Shown: positions 23,195-34,588, counted from the stretch's first letter. The stretch is 64,000 nt of DNA from Cherax quadricarinatus (GCF_038502225.1 NC_091369.1:2605800-2669799); one strand, 5' to 3'. Notes: generated from the letters alone by a model not told the origin. Translations and numbers: made by a program.

Positions 23195-24118
23195 ATCCTG
23201 TGTACTTTTATTATGCTCATAACTCAAGAACTCCTCATCCGATCGAATACAAATTTTAACTGCTTGTTTATGGTTAAAGAGGTAGTTTAGAATATACTTT
23301 TACCGTCTGGGATAACAGGAGAACTGGTCATCAGCTAAGGTTCAAACCTGGTATTTCTTAGTGGGAGGTTTGAATTATTATTAATGATAATTATTAGTTA
23401 AATTATTGTAATTATGATAATTATTAATGATTATTGTTAATTTGTAATATTTTTAATAATAAAGATCATTATTAATGATTAGTATTAACGATAATTTTAT
23501 TAATAAAAGTTGTTATTATTATCATTATTATTATTATAGTATGTGTGTCTATGGTAATTAGTTTCCGGTGTTTGGCTTTGGTAATATATAAAAGATATGA
23601 GGTACCTGGTGGAACACCTGAGGGAACACCTGAGGGTCGACTATAATTGACTCATTACCGGGACGCGACTCGAACTGAAAAGTGTAGGAGACGGAATTAT
23701 TAAAATCTTTCATGTGTGTTCTGTGTTCGCCTATTCGTGCTCTCTGGGGGGTTGAGGTACGGTCCCTGGTTGCGTGTCTTCTCTCTGAGGTGTTTTCTAG
23801 CATGTTATTGGTCAAATGTCGAGTGTAAGTACTGATTGAAAGTAAAGTATAGTTCTGTTTCGGGTGTCCATGTCCAGTTTCTTGCTACCAGTTGTATTTA
23901 TTGTAGGTGCTAGAGCTACCCCCCCCCCTAGTTCTGACTTGATTACTCATAGGGTTCGAGACACGGTCCTACTGGTACCCCAGTTTCTTAACCCCACTGC
24001 TACTCTACCCCAGTTGTATTTATTGTAGGTGCTAGAGCTACCCCCCCCCCCTCAACATTTGTTGGATAATTACTGAAAGACTGCACAGTGATTACTGACA
24101 CATAGTCCATCACTAGTG
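23195..24118. other. No gene; AT-rich tract and poly(C) motif pair
   Basis: 23380-23540 is rich in ATT/AAT. The phrase attgtaggtgctagagctac followed by a C run occurs twice (near 23897 and 24018). An 85-codon minus frame at 23558-23815 has no recognisable motif. Confidence 0.45.
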
Positions 24119-26925
24119 TTGAGACACCTGTACCCCACTGTCTCTCACTCTACCCCACTGTCTCTCACTCTACCCCACTGTCTCTCACTCTACCCCACTG
24201 TCTCTCACTCTACCCCACTGTCTCTCACTCTACCCCACTGTCTCTCACTCTACCCCACTGTCTCTCACTCTACCCCACTGCCTCACTCTACACCACTGTC
24301 TCTCACTCTACCCCACTGTCTCTCACTCTACCCCACTGTCTCTCACCTCACTCTCACTCTACCCCACCTCACCCTCACTCTACCCCACCTCACTCTCACT
24401 CTACCCCACCTCACTCTCACTCTACCCCACCTCACCCTCACTCTACCCCACCTCACTCTCACTCTACCCCACCTCACTCTCACTCTACCCCACTGTCTCT
24501 CACTCTACCCCACTGTCTCTCACTCTACCCCACTGTCTCTCACTCTACCCCACTGTCTCTCACTCTACCCCACTGTCTCTCACTCTACCCCACTGTCTCT
24601 CACTCTACACCACTCTCACTCTACCCTACTGTCTCTCCCACTGTGTCTCACTCTACCCCACTGTCTCTCACTCTACCCCACTGTCTCTCACTCTACCCTA
24701 CTGTCTCTCTACACCACTGTCTCTCACTCTGCTCCACTGTCTCTCACTCTGCTCCACTGTCTCTCACTCTACCCCACTGTCTCTCTACCCCACTGTCTCT
24801 CACTCTGCTCCACTGTCTCTCACTCTGCTCCACTGTCTCTCACTCTACCCCACTGTCTCTCACTCTACCCCACTGTCTCTCACTCTACCCTACTGTCTCT
24901 CTACCCCACTGTCTCTCACTCTACCCTACTGTCTCTCTACACCACTGTCTCTCACTCTACCCCACTGTCTCTCACTCTACCCCACTGTCTCTCACTCTAC
25001 CCCACTGTCTCTCACTCTACCCCACTGTCTCTCACTCTACCCTACTGTCTCTCTACCCCACTGTCTCTCACTCTACCCTACTGTCTCTCTACACCACTGT
25101 CTCTCACTCTACCCCACTGTCTCTCACTCTACCCCACTGTCTCTCACTCTACCCCACTGTCTCTCACTCTACCCTACTGTCTCTCTACACCACTGTCTCT
25201 CACTCTACCCCACTGTCTCTCACTCTACCCCACTGTCTCTCACTCTACCCCACTGTCTCTCACTCTACCCCACTGTCTCTCACTCTACCCCACTGTCTCT
25301 CACTCTACCCTACTGTCTCTCACTCTACCCCACTGTCTCTCACTCTACCCCACTGTCTCTCACTCTACCCTACTGTCTCTCACTCTACCCCACTGTCTCT
25401 CACTCTACCCCACTGTCTCTCTACCCCACTGTCTCTCACTCTACCCCACTGTCTCTCACTCTGCTCCACTGTCTCTCACTCTACCCCACTGTCTCTCACT
25501 CTACCCCACTGTCTCTCACTCTACCCTACTGTCTCTCTACCCCACTGTCTCTCACTCTACCCCACTGTCTCTCACTCTGCTCCACTGTCTCTCACTCTAC
25601 CCCACTGTCTCCCACTCTACCCCACTGTCTCTCACTCTGCTCCACTGTCTCTCCCTCTACCCCACTGTCTCTCACTCTACCCCACTGTCTCTCACTCTGC
25701 TCCACTGTCTCTCACTCTACCCCACTGTTTCTCACTCTACCCCACTGTCTCTCACTCTACCCTACTGTCTCTCTACCCCACTGTCTCTCACTCTACCCCA
25801 CTGTCTCTCACTCTACCCTACTGTCTCTCTACCCCACTGTCTCTCACTCTACCCCACTGTCTCTCACTCTACCCCACTGTCTCTCACTCTACCCTACTGT
25901 CTCTCACTCTACCCTACTGTCTCACTCTACCCCACTGTCTCTCACTCTACCCCACTGTCTCTCTGCCCCACTGTCTCTCTGCCCCACTGTCTCACTCTAC
26001 CCCACTGCCTCTCACTCTACCCCACTGTCTCTCACTCTACCCCACTGTCTCTCTGCCCCACTGTCTCTCTGCCCCACTGTCTCACTCTACCCCACTGCCT
26101 CTCACTCTACCCCACTGTCTCTCACTCTGCCCCACTCTCTCTCTGCCCCACTGTCTCTCACTCTGCCCCACTGTCTCTCTGCCCCACTGTCTCACTCTAC
26201 CCCACTGCCTCTCACTCTACCCCACTGCCTCTCACCCTACCCCACTGTCTCTCACTCTGCCCCACTCTCTGCCCCACTGTCTCTCACTCTGCCCCACTGT
26301 CTCTCACTCTACCCCACTGTCTCACTCTACCCCACTGTCTCTCACTCTACCCCACTGTCTCTCACTCTACCCCACTGTCTCTCACTCTACCCCACTGTCT
26401 CTCACTCTACCCCACTGTCTCTCACTCTACCCCACTGTCTCTCTACCCCACTGTCTCTCACTCTACCCCACTGTCTCTCACTCTACCCCACTGTCTCTCA
26501 CTTTACCCCACTGTCTCTCACTCTAACCCACTGTCTCACTCTACCCCTACTGTCTCTCACTCTGCCCAACTGTCTCACTCTGCCCAACTGTCTCACTCTA
26601 CCCCCACTGTCTCTCTACCCCACTGTCTCACTCTGCTCCCACTGTCCCTCACTCTGCCCCACTGTCTCTCACTCTACCCCACTGTCTTACTCTACCCCAC
26701 TGTCTCTCACTCTACCCCGCTGTCTCACTCTACCCCGCTGTCTCACTCTACCCCCACTGTCTCTCGCTCTGCCCCACTGTCTCTCACTCTACCCCACTGT
26801 CTCTCACTCTACCCCACTGTCTCTCACTCTACCCCACTGTCTCTCACTCTACCCCACTGTAACTCACTATACCCCACTGTAACTCTCTATACCCCACTGT
26901 CTCTTACTCTACACCCGTTGTCCCG
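24119..26925. repeat. 20-bp minisatellite, 2.8 kb, ~140 copies
   Basis: Unit ctctaccccactgtctctca; variants ctgctcc, ctgcccc, and shortened units lacking ctca. The plus strand is purine-poor throughout and stays open for 960 codons in one frame and 627 in another, with a 20-residue periodicity (60 bases). No gene is implied. Confidence 0.97.
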
Positions 26926-26997
26926 TTCATTTAACAAGCAAGTAGGTATCCGGGCGTTAGTCGACTGGTGTGAGTGGCATCCTGGGGACAAAATTTA
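26926..26997 (+). mobile_element. SINE fragment
   Basis: gttagtcgactggtgtgagt and ggcatcctggggacaa match, in the reverse sense, the SINE region adjoining 17821. It lies at the 5' truncation point of the RT fragment that follows. Confidence 0.55.
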
Positions 26998-28649
26998 AGG
27001 ACACCAATACATAAAGGTGGTGACCCTACAGACTTAAACAACTATAGGCCAATATCAAACTTACCATTGCTATCCAAAATCTTTGAGAAACTCGTGCACA
27101 GGAGACTATATTCATTTATAACAGCACAAAACATGCTCAACCCCTGCCAGTTTGGATTCAGGAAAAATAAAAGCACTAATGATGCAATCATAAAAATGCT
27201 AGATCTGCTTTACACAGCATTGGAAAATAAGGAATATCCACTAGGAATTTTTATTGACCTAAGAAAAGCTTTTGACACAGTAGACCACGACATCCTACTC
27301 CACAAACTTGACCATTACGGTATAAGAGGCCATGCGCTTGCTTATTTCAAATCTTACCTTACTAATAGGTAACAGTATGTCACCATTAAAGACACAGCAT
27401 CAACAACACGGCCACTTTAGTTAGGTTAGTTTAATATGTTTATTATGCACCCCATACCCATCCTGTGGGAGGTAGTCAAAAGATTACAGAGGTACATAAT
27501 TGGTCCAGGGACTGGACTCTAAAGTTTTGATAGCTGAACAAGTTACAAAGGTAATGAACCCCAGGTTGAGCTGGTCACACTCATGAATAATTGCAAAGGT
27601 AATGAATCATAAATACATTAATCATGAGAATTTACAAAGGTAATGAGCTCCAGGTAGAGCTGGTCACAATCATGACAAGTTTCAAAGGTAATGAATGATA
27701 AACACTTTATAGCATGATTACAATCATAGACAAATTAGAGTAATGAGCAGTTAACAAACATAGTAGGGACATCAATGATCTTCCAAACGTATCCCAACAC
27801 CTGAAACACATTCTCTTTGCTGACGACACGACTTTATGTCATCTCTCACCCTAATCTTGCCACCCTCAACACCATTGTTAATGAGGAGCTGATCAAAATA
27901 TCGACTTGGATGACAGCCAATAAACTTACGCTTAACACTGACAAAACATACTATATTATGTTTGGTAGCAGAGCAGGAGATGCACAAATTAACATTAAGA
28001 TCGACAACACTCTAATTACCAGACATAAGGAGGGCAAATTCCTAGGCATATACCTTGACAACAACCTGAATTTCAGCACCCGTATCCAACACATAACCAA
28101 AAAAGTATCCAAAACGGTTGGGATCCTCTCCAAGATACGATACTACGTGCCGCAAAATGCCCTTCTCACACTATACCACTCACTTATTTATCCATACCTC
28201 ACCTATGCTATTTGTGCTTGGGGATCAACTGCAGCAACACACCTAAAGCCAATAATAACCCAACAAAAAGCTGCAGTAAGAATAACCACTAAATCCCATC
28301 CCTGGCAACACACCCCCCCCACTCTTCATAGATCTAAACTTAATCCCTGTTCAGTACATCCACACTTACTACTGTGCAGTCTACATCTACAGGACCTTAA
28401 ACTCCAATATCAACCTTGACCTAAAACGCTTTCTTGATAGTTGTGACAGAACCCACAGGCATAACACCAGACACAAACATCTCTGACATTCCCCGTGTCC
28501 GACTAAACCTTTACAAAAATTCAATGTATGTCAAAGGCCCTAAAATCTGGAACACCCCACCTGAAAACTCTAGAACTGCAGACACATTCATCACCTTCAA
28601 AACTACCATTAGAAAACATCTTATCTCCCTGATACACCCCATCAACTAA
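26998..28649 (+). pseudogene. Decayed CR1/L2-like reverse transcriptase (5'-truncated)
   Basis: Residues RTPIHKGGDP, NNYRPISNLPLLSKIFEKL, QFGFRKNKST and FIDLRKAFDTVDH (26998-27372) form the first RT half. After an interruption the frame resumes with INDLP, LFADDTT, NTDKTYYIMF, GIYLDNNLNFSTRI, YYVPQNALLTLYHSLIYPYL and, after frameshifts, PRVRLNLYKNSMYVKGPKIWN (28434-28649). No RNase H is seen. RT motif B (PQGS) is missing at the interruption. Family placement in the Jockey/CR1/L2 group is from motif style and is approximate. The 3' region to about 29030 (gagaataaacttggaatttg) may be its UTR. Confidence 0.85.
27414..27765 (-). mobile_element. Short interspersed element interrupting the RT fragment
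   Basis: Contains atgtttattatgcacccc, gtagtcaaaagattacagagg and repeated acaaaggtaatgaa. The same segments occur in the opposite orientation at about 29195-29520, so this is a dispersed repeat that lies inside the RT. Confidence 0.7.
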
Positions 28650-29036
28650 CTACTCGAATACCACCTGGTGGTTCACACTTACACTCACTCACCCATTTGA
28701 CCATAAACAGAAATATTAATCTCAATCTTAAAATAATGAATCCTGTGAAACTCCAATACTGAAACTATGTATTGTGCCAAAACAAAAGCATTCACATTGC
28801 TAAACTCACAAACTAGTATTTAGTCACTTAGCCATAATACCAACTTACCTCATAATTTGTAATATTTTAAAATTAAGATTTAAACTAAGTCTGCCCGAAA
28901 TGCCTAGCCATGCTAGGTGTTCTAGTGGTACACTCTGTAATTATTATTTTACTACATGTAAACCACACAATAACCAAATTCTGTAAACTCAGCATTGTAA
29001 TCCTTATAGAGAATAAACTTGGAATTTGAAATAAGA

Positions 29037-29525
29037 CAGTCCTCGATGACGCAATGTCTGTGTGGCTAACCCTCCGGGGTTAAAAATCCCAACAAAATCT
29101 TACCAGGCTCTGATCCACCACGAGGCCTGGTCATGGACCAGACCTCGGGGGCGTTGACCTCCGAACATCCCTCCAGGTATACTCCGGGACGTAAGTAACC
29201 ATTCTTACAGGATTCATTACCTTTGTAACTTGTGAGTTCATTACCTTTGTACCTAGTTCAGCTATCAAAACTTTGGGGGCCCAGTCCCTGGACCCATTAC
29301 GTACTTCTGTAATCTGTAAATACCTTTGTAATTTGTCATGATTGTGACTAGACCTACCTGGAGTTCATTACCTTTGTAAATTGTGAGTTCATTACCTCTG
29401 TAACTTGCTCAGCTATCAAAACTTTGGAGTCTCAGTCCCTGGACCAATTATGTACCTCTGTAATCTTTTGACTACCTCCCATAGGGTGGGTATAGGGTGC
29501 ATAATAAACATATTAAACTAACTCC
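29037..29525. mobile_element. Composite of short repeats
   Basis: 29037-29105 matches, in reverse, the 5' UTR start of the I element (taaccctccggggttaaaaa). 29106-29195 holds a phrase (gaggcctggtcatggaccag, tccaggtatactccgg) that looks like a separate SINE. 29195-29520 is the opposite-strand copy of the 27414-27765 repeat, ending cataataaacatattaaac. Confidence 0.6.
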
Positions 29526-29597
29526 GGGAGGTGACTGTCCTGTTATAGAGAGCTGCGGTGCAGGATGTGCTGTGTACTATGTAGGATGTACTGTGCC

Positions 29598-30228
29598 TGA
29601 TCAGAGACCAGCCAGGGTGAAGGAGAGACCAGCCAGGGTGAAGGAGAGACCAGCCAGGGTGAAGGGGAGACCAGCCAGGGTGAAGGGGAGACCAGCCAGG
29701 GTGAAGGGGAGACCAGCCAGGGTGAAGGGGAGACCAGCCAGGGTGAAGGGGAGACCAGCCAGGGTGAAGGGGAGACCAGCCAGGGTGAAGGGGAGACCAG
29801 CCAGGATGAATGGGAGACCAGCCAGGGTGAATGGGATACCAGCCAGGGTGAATGGGATACCAGCCAGGGTGAATGGGATACCAGCCAGGGTGAAGGGGAT
29901 ACCAGCCAGGGTGAAGGGGATACCAGCCAGGGTGAAGGGGATACCAGCCAGGGTGAAGGGGATACCAGCCAGGGCGAAGGGGATACCAGCCAGGGTGAAG
30001 GGGATACCAGCCAGGGTGAAGGGGATACCAGCCAGGGTGAAGGGGAGACCAGCCAGGGTGAAGGGGAGACCAGCCAGGGTGAAGGGGATACCAGCCAGGG
30101 TGAAGGGGATACCAGCCAGGGTGAAGGGGATACCAGCCAGGGCGAAGGGGATACCAGCCAGGGTGAAGGGGATACCAGCCAGGGTGAAGGGGATACCAGC
30201 CAGGGTGAAGGGGAGACCAGCCAGGGTG
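29598..30228. repeat. 21-bp minisatellite, ~30 copies
   Basis: Unit gaccagccagggtgaagggg plus a; agacc and atacc variants occur in blocks. As 21 is divisible by three, the plus strand has an open frame of RPARVKG repeats (29497-30279), which I attribute to the array. Confidence 0.96.
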
Positions 30229-30404
30229 AGTAGGATATCAGAAGCAGGATCAGTAAGGATGGTGCTCCTGGTTAATTAACGTGTCGAGGGATGGAAGGGT
30301 GTTAATAACACGTCTTCCAGAGTACAGTCAACTGAGGCTGCCGCACTCTTGATACACTTCTGGAAGCCTTCACGAGTGTAACTTCTGCTCTCAGTTAAGC
30401 TGAG

Positions 30405-30752
30405 AGTTGTGGGAGATGTCAAGAGTTATGGGAGATGTCAAGAGTTGTGGGAGATGTCAAGAGTTGTGGGAGATGTCAAGAGTTGTGGGAGATGTCAAGA
30501 GTTGTGGGAGACGTCAAGAGTTGTGGGAGACGTCAAGAGTTGTGGGGGATGTCAAGAGTTGTGGGGGATGTCAAGAGTTGTGGGGGATGTCAAGAGTTGT
30601 GGGAGATGTCAAGAGTTGTGAGAGATGTCAAGAGTTGTGGGGGATGTCAAGAGTTGTGAGAGATGTCAAGAGTTGTGGGGGATGTCAAGAGTTGTGGGAG
30701 ATGTCAAGAGTTGTGGGAGATGTCAAGAGTTGTGGGGGATGTCAAGAGTTGC
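30405..30752. repeat. 19-bp minisatellite, ~18 copies
   Basis: Unit gttgtgggagatgtcaaga with ggag/gggg/agag changes. Confidence 0.95.
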
Positions 30753-30789
30753 GTCTGTTATTATTATTGGTATTATTATTGTTATTGAT

Positions 30790-30960
30790 AATATTATTGT
30801 CATGGGGAGCGCTAAAGCCTTTAAGGGGTGAGGGATGGAAGGCATTTAGGCTCACTCCAGGGAACTGGATCACACATATCCAGTTCCCTGGATCAAGAAC
30901 CCCTCACCAGTATCAAGGACCCTCCCTCGAGGGTCTGGCTGTATACATAATACGTATTGT
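30790..30960. mobile_element. SINE with a 14-bp perfect stem
   Basis: gagcgctaaagcctttaagg then ggatggaaggcatttagg; CCAGGGAACTGGAT (30857-30870) and its reverse complement (30878-30891) form a stem around a 7-nt loop. A diverged copy lies at 37336-37470 (gtgctaaacccatagg, ggaaggcattcagg). Confidence 0.6.
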
Positions 30961-31202
30961 TCATTATTATTTATTACTAATATTTTTTTCTTCCTTCGTA
31001 CGGAAAGAACGGCTCAAGAGAGACAGAGCGGGACCAGGAGCTATGAATCGACCCCTGCAACCACAACTAGGTGAGTACACACGTCTTCAACAATCTCTCG
31101 TCCTTGTTAGGGGAGACAATTATAAACTCCAAGTAATTAACAACAATTATTTTTTTTTGCGAAAATTCAGACCCAGGAACAACACAGACAAGTGTGTGTG
31201 TG

Positions 31203-31206
<4 letters not shown>

Positions 31207-31294
<88 letters not shown>
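31207..31294. repeat. (TA)n microsatellite
   Basis: About 44 TA units forming the left flank of the MITE. Confidence 0.98.
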
Positions 31295-31296
<2 letters not shown>

Positions 31297-31681
31297 GTCG
31301 TGCCGAATAGGCAGAACTTGCGATCTTGCCTTAAATAGCAACGTTCATCTTGCCATATAGGACAAGTGAAAATTTGTGTATGCAATAATTTCGTCAAATT
31401 TATTCTGAACCTAACGAAAAAAATATATTTCATTTTGTTTATTTAGTATTAAATTACTGTAAACGTATTTAAAATATATTTAGTTGGGTTAGGCTAAAAT
31501 AAATTGCGCTTGTTATAATAAGGTTAGGTAAGTTTTCTAAGATTCTTTTGGTGCAAAATTAAAATTTTTTTCATTAACATTAATGAAAAAATTATATCTT
31601 TAAACGTATAAGAGAAAATTTTAGAAAGGACTTAATTTTAAATGAGTTCTTGCTAATTGACCAGTTTTACATATTCGGCAC

Positions 31682-31686
<5 letters not shown>
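31295..31686. mobile_element. 392-bp MITE inside a (TA)n tract
   Basis: Perfect 14-bp terminal inverted repeats ATGTCGTGCCGAAT (31295-31308) and ATTCGGCACGACAT (31673-31686), flanked on both sides by (TA)n. No coding capacity; the interior is AT-rich. TA targeting suggests a Tc1/mariner-type superfamily, but AT dinucleotide tracts hide the true duplication. Confidence 0.85.

Positions 31687-31741
<55 letters not shown>
31687..31741. repeat. (TA)n microsatellite
   Basis: Right flank of the MITE, the other half of the interrupted (TA)n tract. Confidence 0.98.
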
Positions 31742-31746
<5 letters not shown>

Positions 31747-31784
31747 CTGGAGGTGCGTATATCTACGTATATATAAAGTGAGGG

Positions 31785-33125
31785 TGGTGGGAGAGGCAGG
31801 AGGGTGGTGGGAGAAGCAGGAGGATAGTGGGAGAGGCAGGAGGGTGGTCGGAGAGGCAGGAGGGAGGTCGGAGAGGCAGGTGGGTGGTGGGAGAGGCAGG
31901 TGAGTGGTGGGAGAGGCAGGAGGGAGTTGGGAGAGGCAGGAGGTTGGTGGGAGTGGCAGGAGGTTGGTGGGAGTGGCAGGAGGTTGGTGGGAGTGGCAGG
32001 AGGGTGGTGAGAGTGGCAGGAGGGTGGTAGGAGAGTGGTGAGAGTGGCAGGAGGGTGGTGGGAGTGGCAGGAGGGTGGTGGGAGTGGCAGGAGGGTGGTG
32101 GGAGTGGCAGGAGGTTGGTGGGAGTGGCAAGAGGGTGGTAGGAGAGTGGTGAGAGTGGCAGGAGGGTGGTGGGAGTGGCAGGAGGGTGGTGGGAGTGGCA
32201 GGAGGGTGGTGGGAGTGGCAGGAGGGTGGTAGGAGAGTGGTGAGAGTGGCAGGAGGGTGGTGGGAGTGGCAGGAGGGTGGTGGGAGTGGCAGGAGGGTGG
32301 TGGGAGTGGCAAGAGGGTGGTAGGAGAGTGGTGAGAGTGGCAGGAGGGTGGTGGGAGTGGCAGGAGGGTGGTGGGAGTGGCAGGAGGGTGGTGGGAGAGG
32401 CAGGAGGGTGGTGGGAGAGGCATGAGGTTGGTGGGAGTGGCAAGAGGGTGGTAGGAGAGTGGTGAGAGTGGCAGGAGGGTGGTGGGAGAGGCAGGAGGGT
32501 GGTGGGAGTGGCAGGAGGGTGGTGGGAGAGGCAGGAGGGTGGTGGGAGAGGCAGGAAGATAGTGGGAGAGGCAGGAGGGTGGTGGGAGAGGCAGGATGTT
32601 GGTGGGAGTGGCAGGAGGGTGGTGGGAGTGGCAGGAGGGTGGTGGGAGAGGCAGGAGGGTGGTAGGAGAGTGGTGAGAGTGGCAGGAGGTTGGTGGGAGT
32701 GGCAGGAGGGTGGTAGGAGAGTGGTGAGAGTGGCAGGAGGGTGGTGGGAGAGTCAGGTGGGTGGTGGGAGAGGCAGGAGGGTGGTGGGAGTGGTAGGAGG
32801 GTGGTGGGAGTGGTAGGAGAGTGGTGAGAGTGGCAGGAGGGTGGTGGGAGAGGCAGGAAGATAGTGGGAGAGGCAGGAGGGTGGTGGGAGAGGCAGGAGG
32901 GTGGTGGGAGTGGCAGGAGGGTGGTGGGAGAGGCAGGAAGATAGTGGGAGAGGCAGGAGGGTGGTGGGAGAGGCAGGATGTTGGTGGGAGTGGCAGGAGG
33001 GTGGTGGGAGTGGCAGGAGGGTGGTGGGAGAGGCAGGAGGGTGGTGGGAGAGGCAGGAGGGTGGTGGGAGAGGCAGGAGGGTGGTGAGAGAGGCATGTGG
33101 GTGGTGGGAGAGGCAGGTGGGTGTT
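31785..33125. repeat. 20-bp G-rich minisatellite, ~1.3 kb
   Basis: Unit ggtggtgggagaggcaggag, with gagtgg variants and recurring gtaggagagtggtgagag breaks. Several frames are open on both strands (up to 495 codons on the minus strand, Pro/Ser/His-rich); these are array translations. Confidence 0.96.
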
Positions 33126-33750
33126 GACTATGTACGTCACACAGACCTAAGATTGATAGTTCCTTCTCACTACCTCAGACTTTCCTTCATTCATCCAGCT
33201 TAACGCTAAAGCTGCCATGCATTGCCCCCTCACATCCCACATAAGCTACCATCCATTGCCCTCCCGCATCCCACTTAATCTCCCTTAGAACTCAGAAAAT
33301 CTGATAAGGAGAAAAGTGAACGATCCACTGAAGATGGAGTGGTGGAGGGATGGAGGAGTGGAGGGATGGTAGAAGGGTGGTGGAGGGCGTGATGGTGTTG
33401 AGGTGACATTATTATTCAGAACGACACTGCAAAATTCCTGCTGGGAACATTGTCGTAACCCGAGATGGTAAGCCAGATGGAGGTAGTGTGAGGGAGGTAG
33501 GTGGTATGATAGATAGAGGGTGATGGTGGTAAAATAGATGGTGGTTGTGTGGAGGTAAGGTAGACGCCGGTAGTGCAAGAGATGATAGAGGGTGGTGGTA
33601 AAATGGATGGTGGCAATGTGGAGGTGGTATGAAGATGGGGGTACATGTACTGTGATAGAGGGAGGTGGTAAGATAGATGGAAGTTGCATGATGAAAGTGT
33701 AATAATGTTAGTAGAATTACCGACAATGTATATATTAGGTAAAAGTACAC
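33126..33750. other. Low-complexity GGT/GATGG-rich sequence, no gene
   Basis: 33330-33690 is imperfectly repetitive (ggtggtaaaatggatgg style). No coding feature is supported. Confidence 0.5.
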
Positions 33751-33810
33751 ATTATTATTATTATAATCAAAAAGAAGCGCTAAGCCACAAGGACTATACA
33801 GCGCTGCAGT
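33751..33810 (-). mobile_element. Extremely 5'-truncated I-element insertion with target-site duplication
   Basis: Minus strand: gcgctgtatagtccttgtgg, ttagcgcttctttttg and a TAA tail, equal to the last about 55 bases of the 11.1-17.8 kb element. Flanked by the direct repeat aaaagtacac at 33741-33750 and 33811-33820 (gt before each copy may also belong to it). Confidence 0.85.
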
Positions 33811-34006
33811 AAAAGTACACAAATGCAACTAATGTGACATTTTATTGTGGCAATGTTTTGCTCTCGAGGAGCTTTGTAAAGTCGTTACAAATAATACACG
33901 TTCATGTAGGTTTGCCAGGACAGGTCCTCCACGTGGTGGCCTGGTAGTGACTCCCGAAGGAATGTCGGAGTTTGTATAAGTGATGTACTGTTTACAGCCC
34001 TATGAC

Positions 34007-34182
34007 CAGTGGCGGACCTACAGTTTTGGGGCCCTGAAGCTTGAACAGTTATGGGGGCCCCTTCACAACCCTTTCTCATACAGTAAACCCAAAATTGTTA
34101 AGCAATGTGGACTAAAGTGGCTTCTGGGCCCCTCCGGGATCAGGGGCCCTGAAGCTTAAGCTTCATAGTAGATCTGTCCCTG
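34007..34182. mobile_element. hAT-like MITE, 176 bp
   Basis: Ends CAGTGGCGGACCTAC and GTAGATCTGTCCCTG are inverted with 11 of 15 positions matching. Flanks CCTATGAC (33999-34006) and CCTATTAC (34183-34190) match at 7 of 8, as in an 8-bp hAT duplication. ggggccctgaagctt occurs near both ends. Confidence 0.75.
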
Positions 34183-34449
34183 CCTATTACAAGGGCACAG
34201 TGAGCTGTCTTCGTTTAAGTACAGTTTACAGCCCTATGGCAGGGGCAGCCCTATGACATGGATGGGGTGATTCAACTCCATTTGAGCCATTCCTGGCACT
34301 CGGCCAGAACAACTCGGGAGATTCTCTGGAGGTGTGTTGAACACCTGACATCTGACAGAAGTGAACAATACAGGGACACACAGGGTGTATACATATAGGT
34401 ATAGTGAGGTGCAAAGCATAATCGTTACAGGTAGTAGTACTTATGGTGG

Positions 34450-34505
34450 TGATTATAATCAAAACCAAGTGCTAAACCCACTAGGGTCATTTAGCACTGT
34501 GTAGT
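34450..34505 (-). mobile_element. SINE tail fragment
   Basis: gattataatcaaaaccaagt then gctaaacccactagggtc, a diverged relative of the I-tail/gctaaaccc repeats seen elsewhere. Confidence 0.5.
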
Positions 34506-34588
34506 AGTAATAGTGGTAGTTGTAGTAGCTTTGTAATGGCAAGGTTTATTGTTTTGAGGAGAATTCTTCAGAGATGATGAAGCTACTT

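Noticed and set aside
21971..23227. Hydrophobic CVYLIVYIYT open frames of 360-418 codons (membrane-protein-like)
   Set aside because: Three overlapping frames of the same 31/29-bp AT-rich repeat are all open; no start context or conserved domain.
29497..30279. 260-codon frame of RPARVKG repeats (basic, AT-hook- or protamine-like)
   Set aside because: Explained by a 21-bp repeat; flanking codons show no gene structure.
31621..33140. Proline-rich 490-codon frames
   Set aside because: Several frames on both strands are open over the same G-rich 20-bp array and run into the (TA)n tract.
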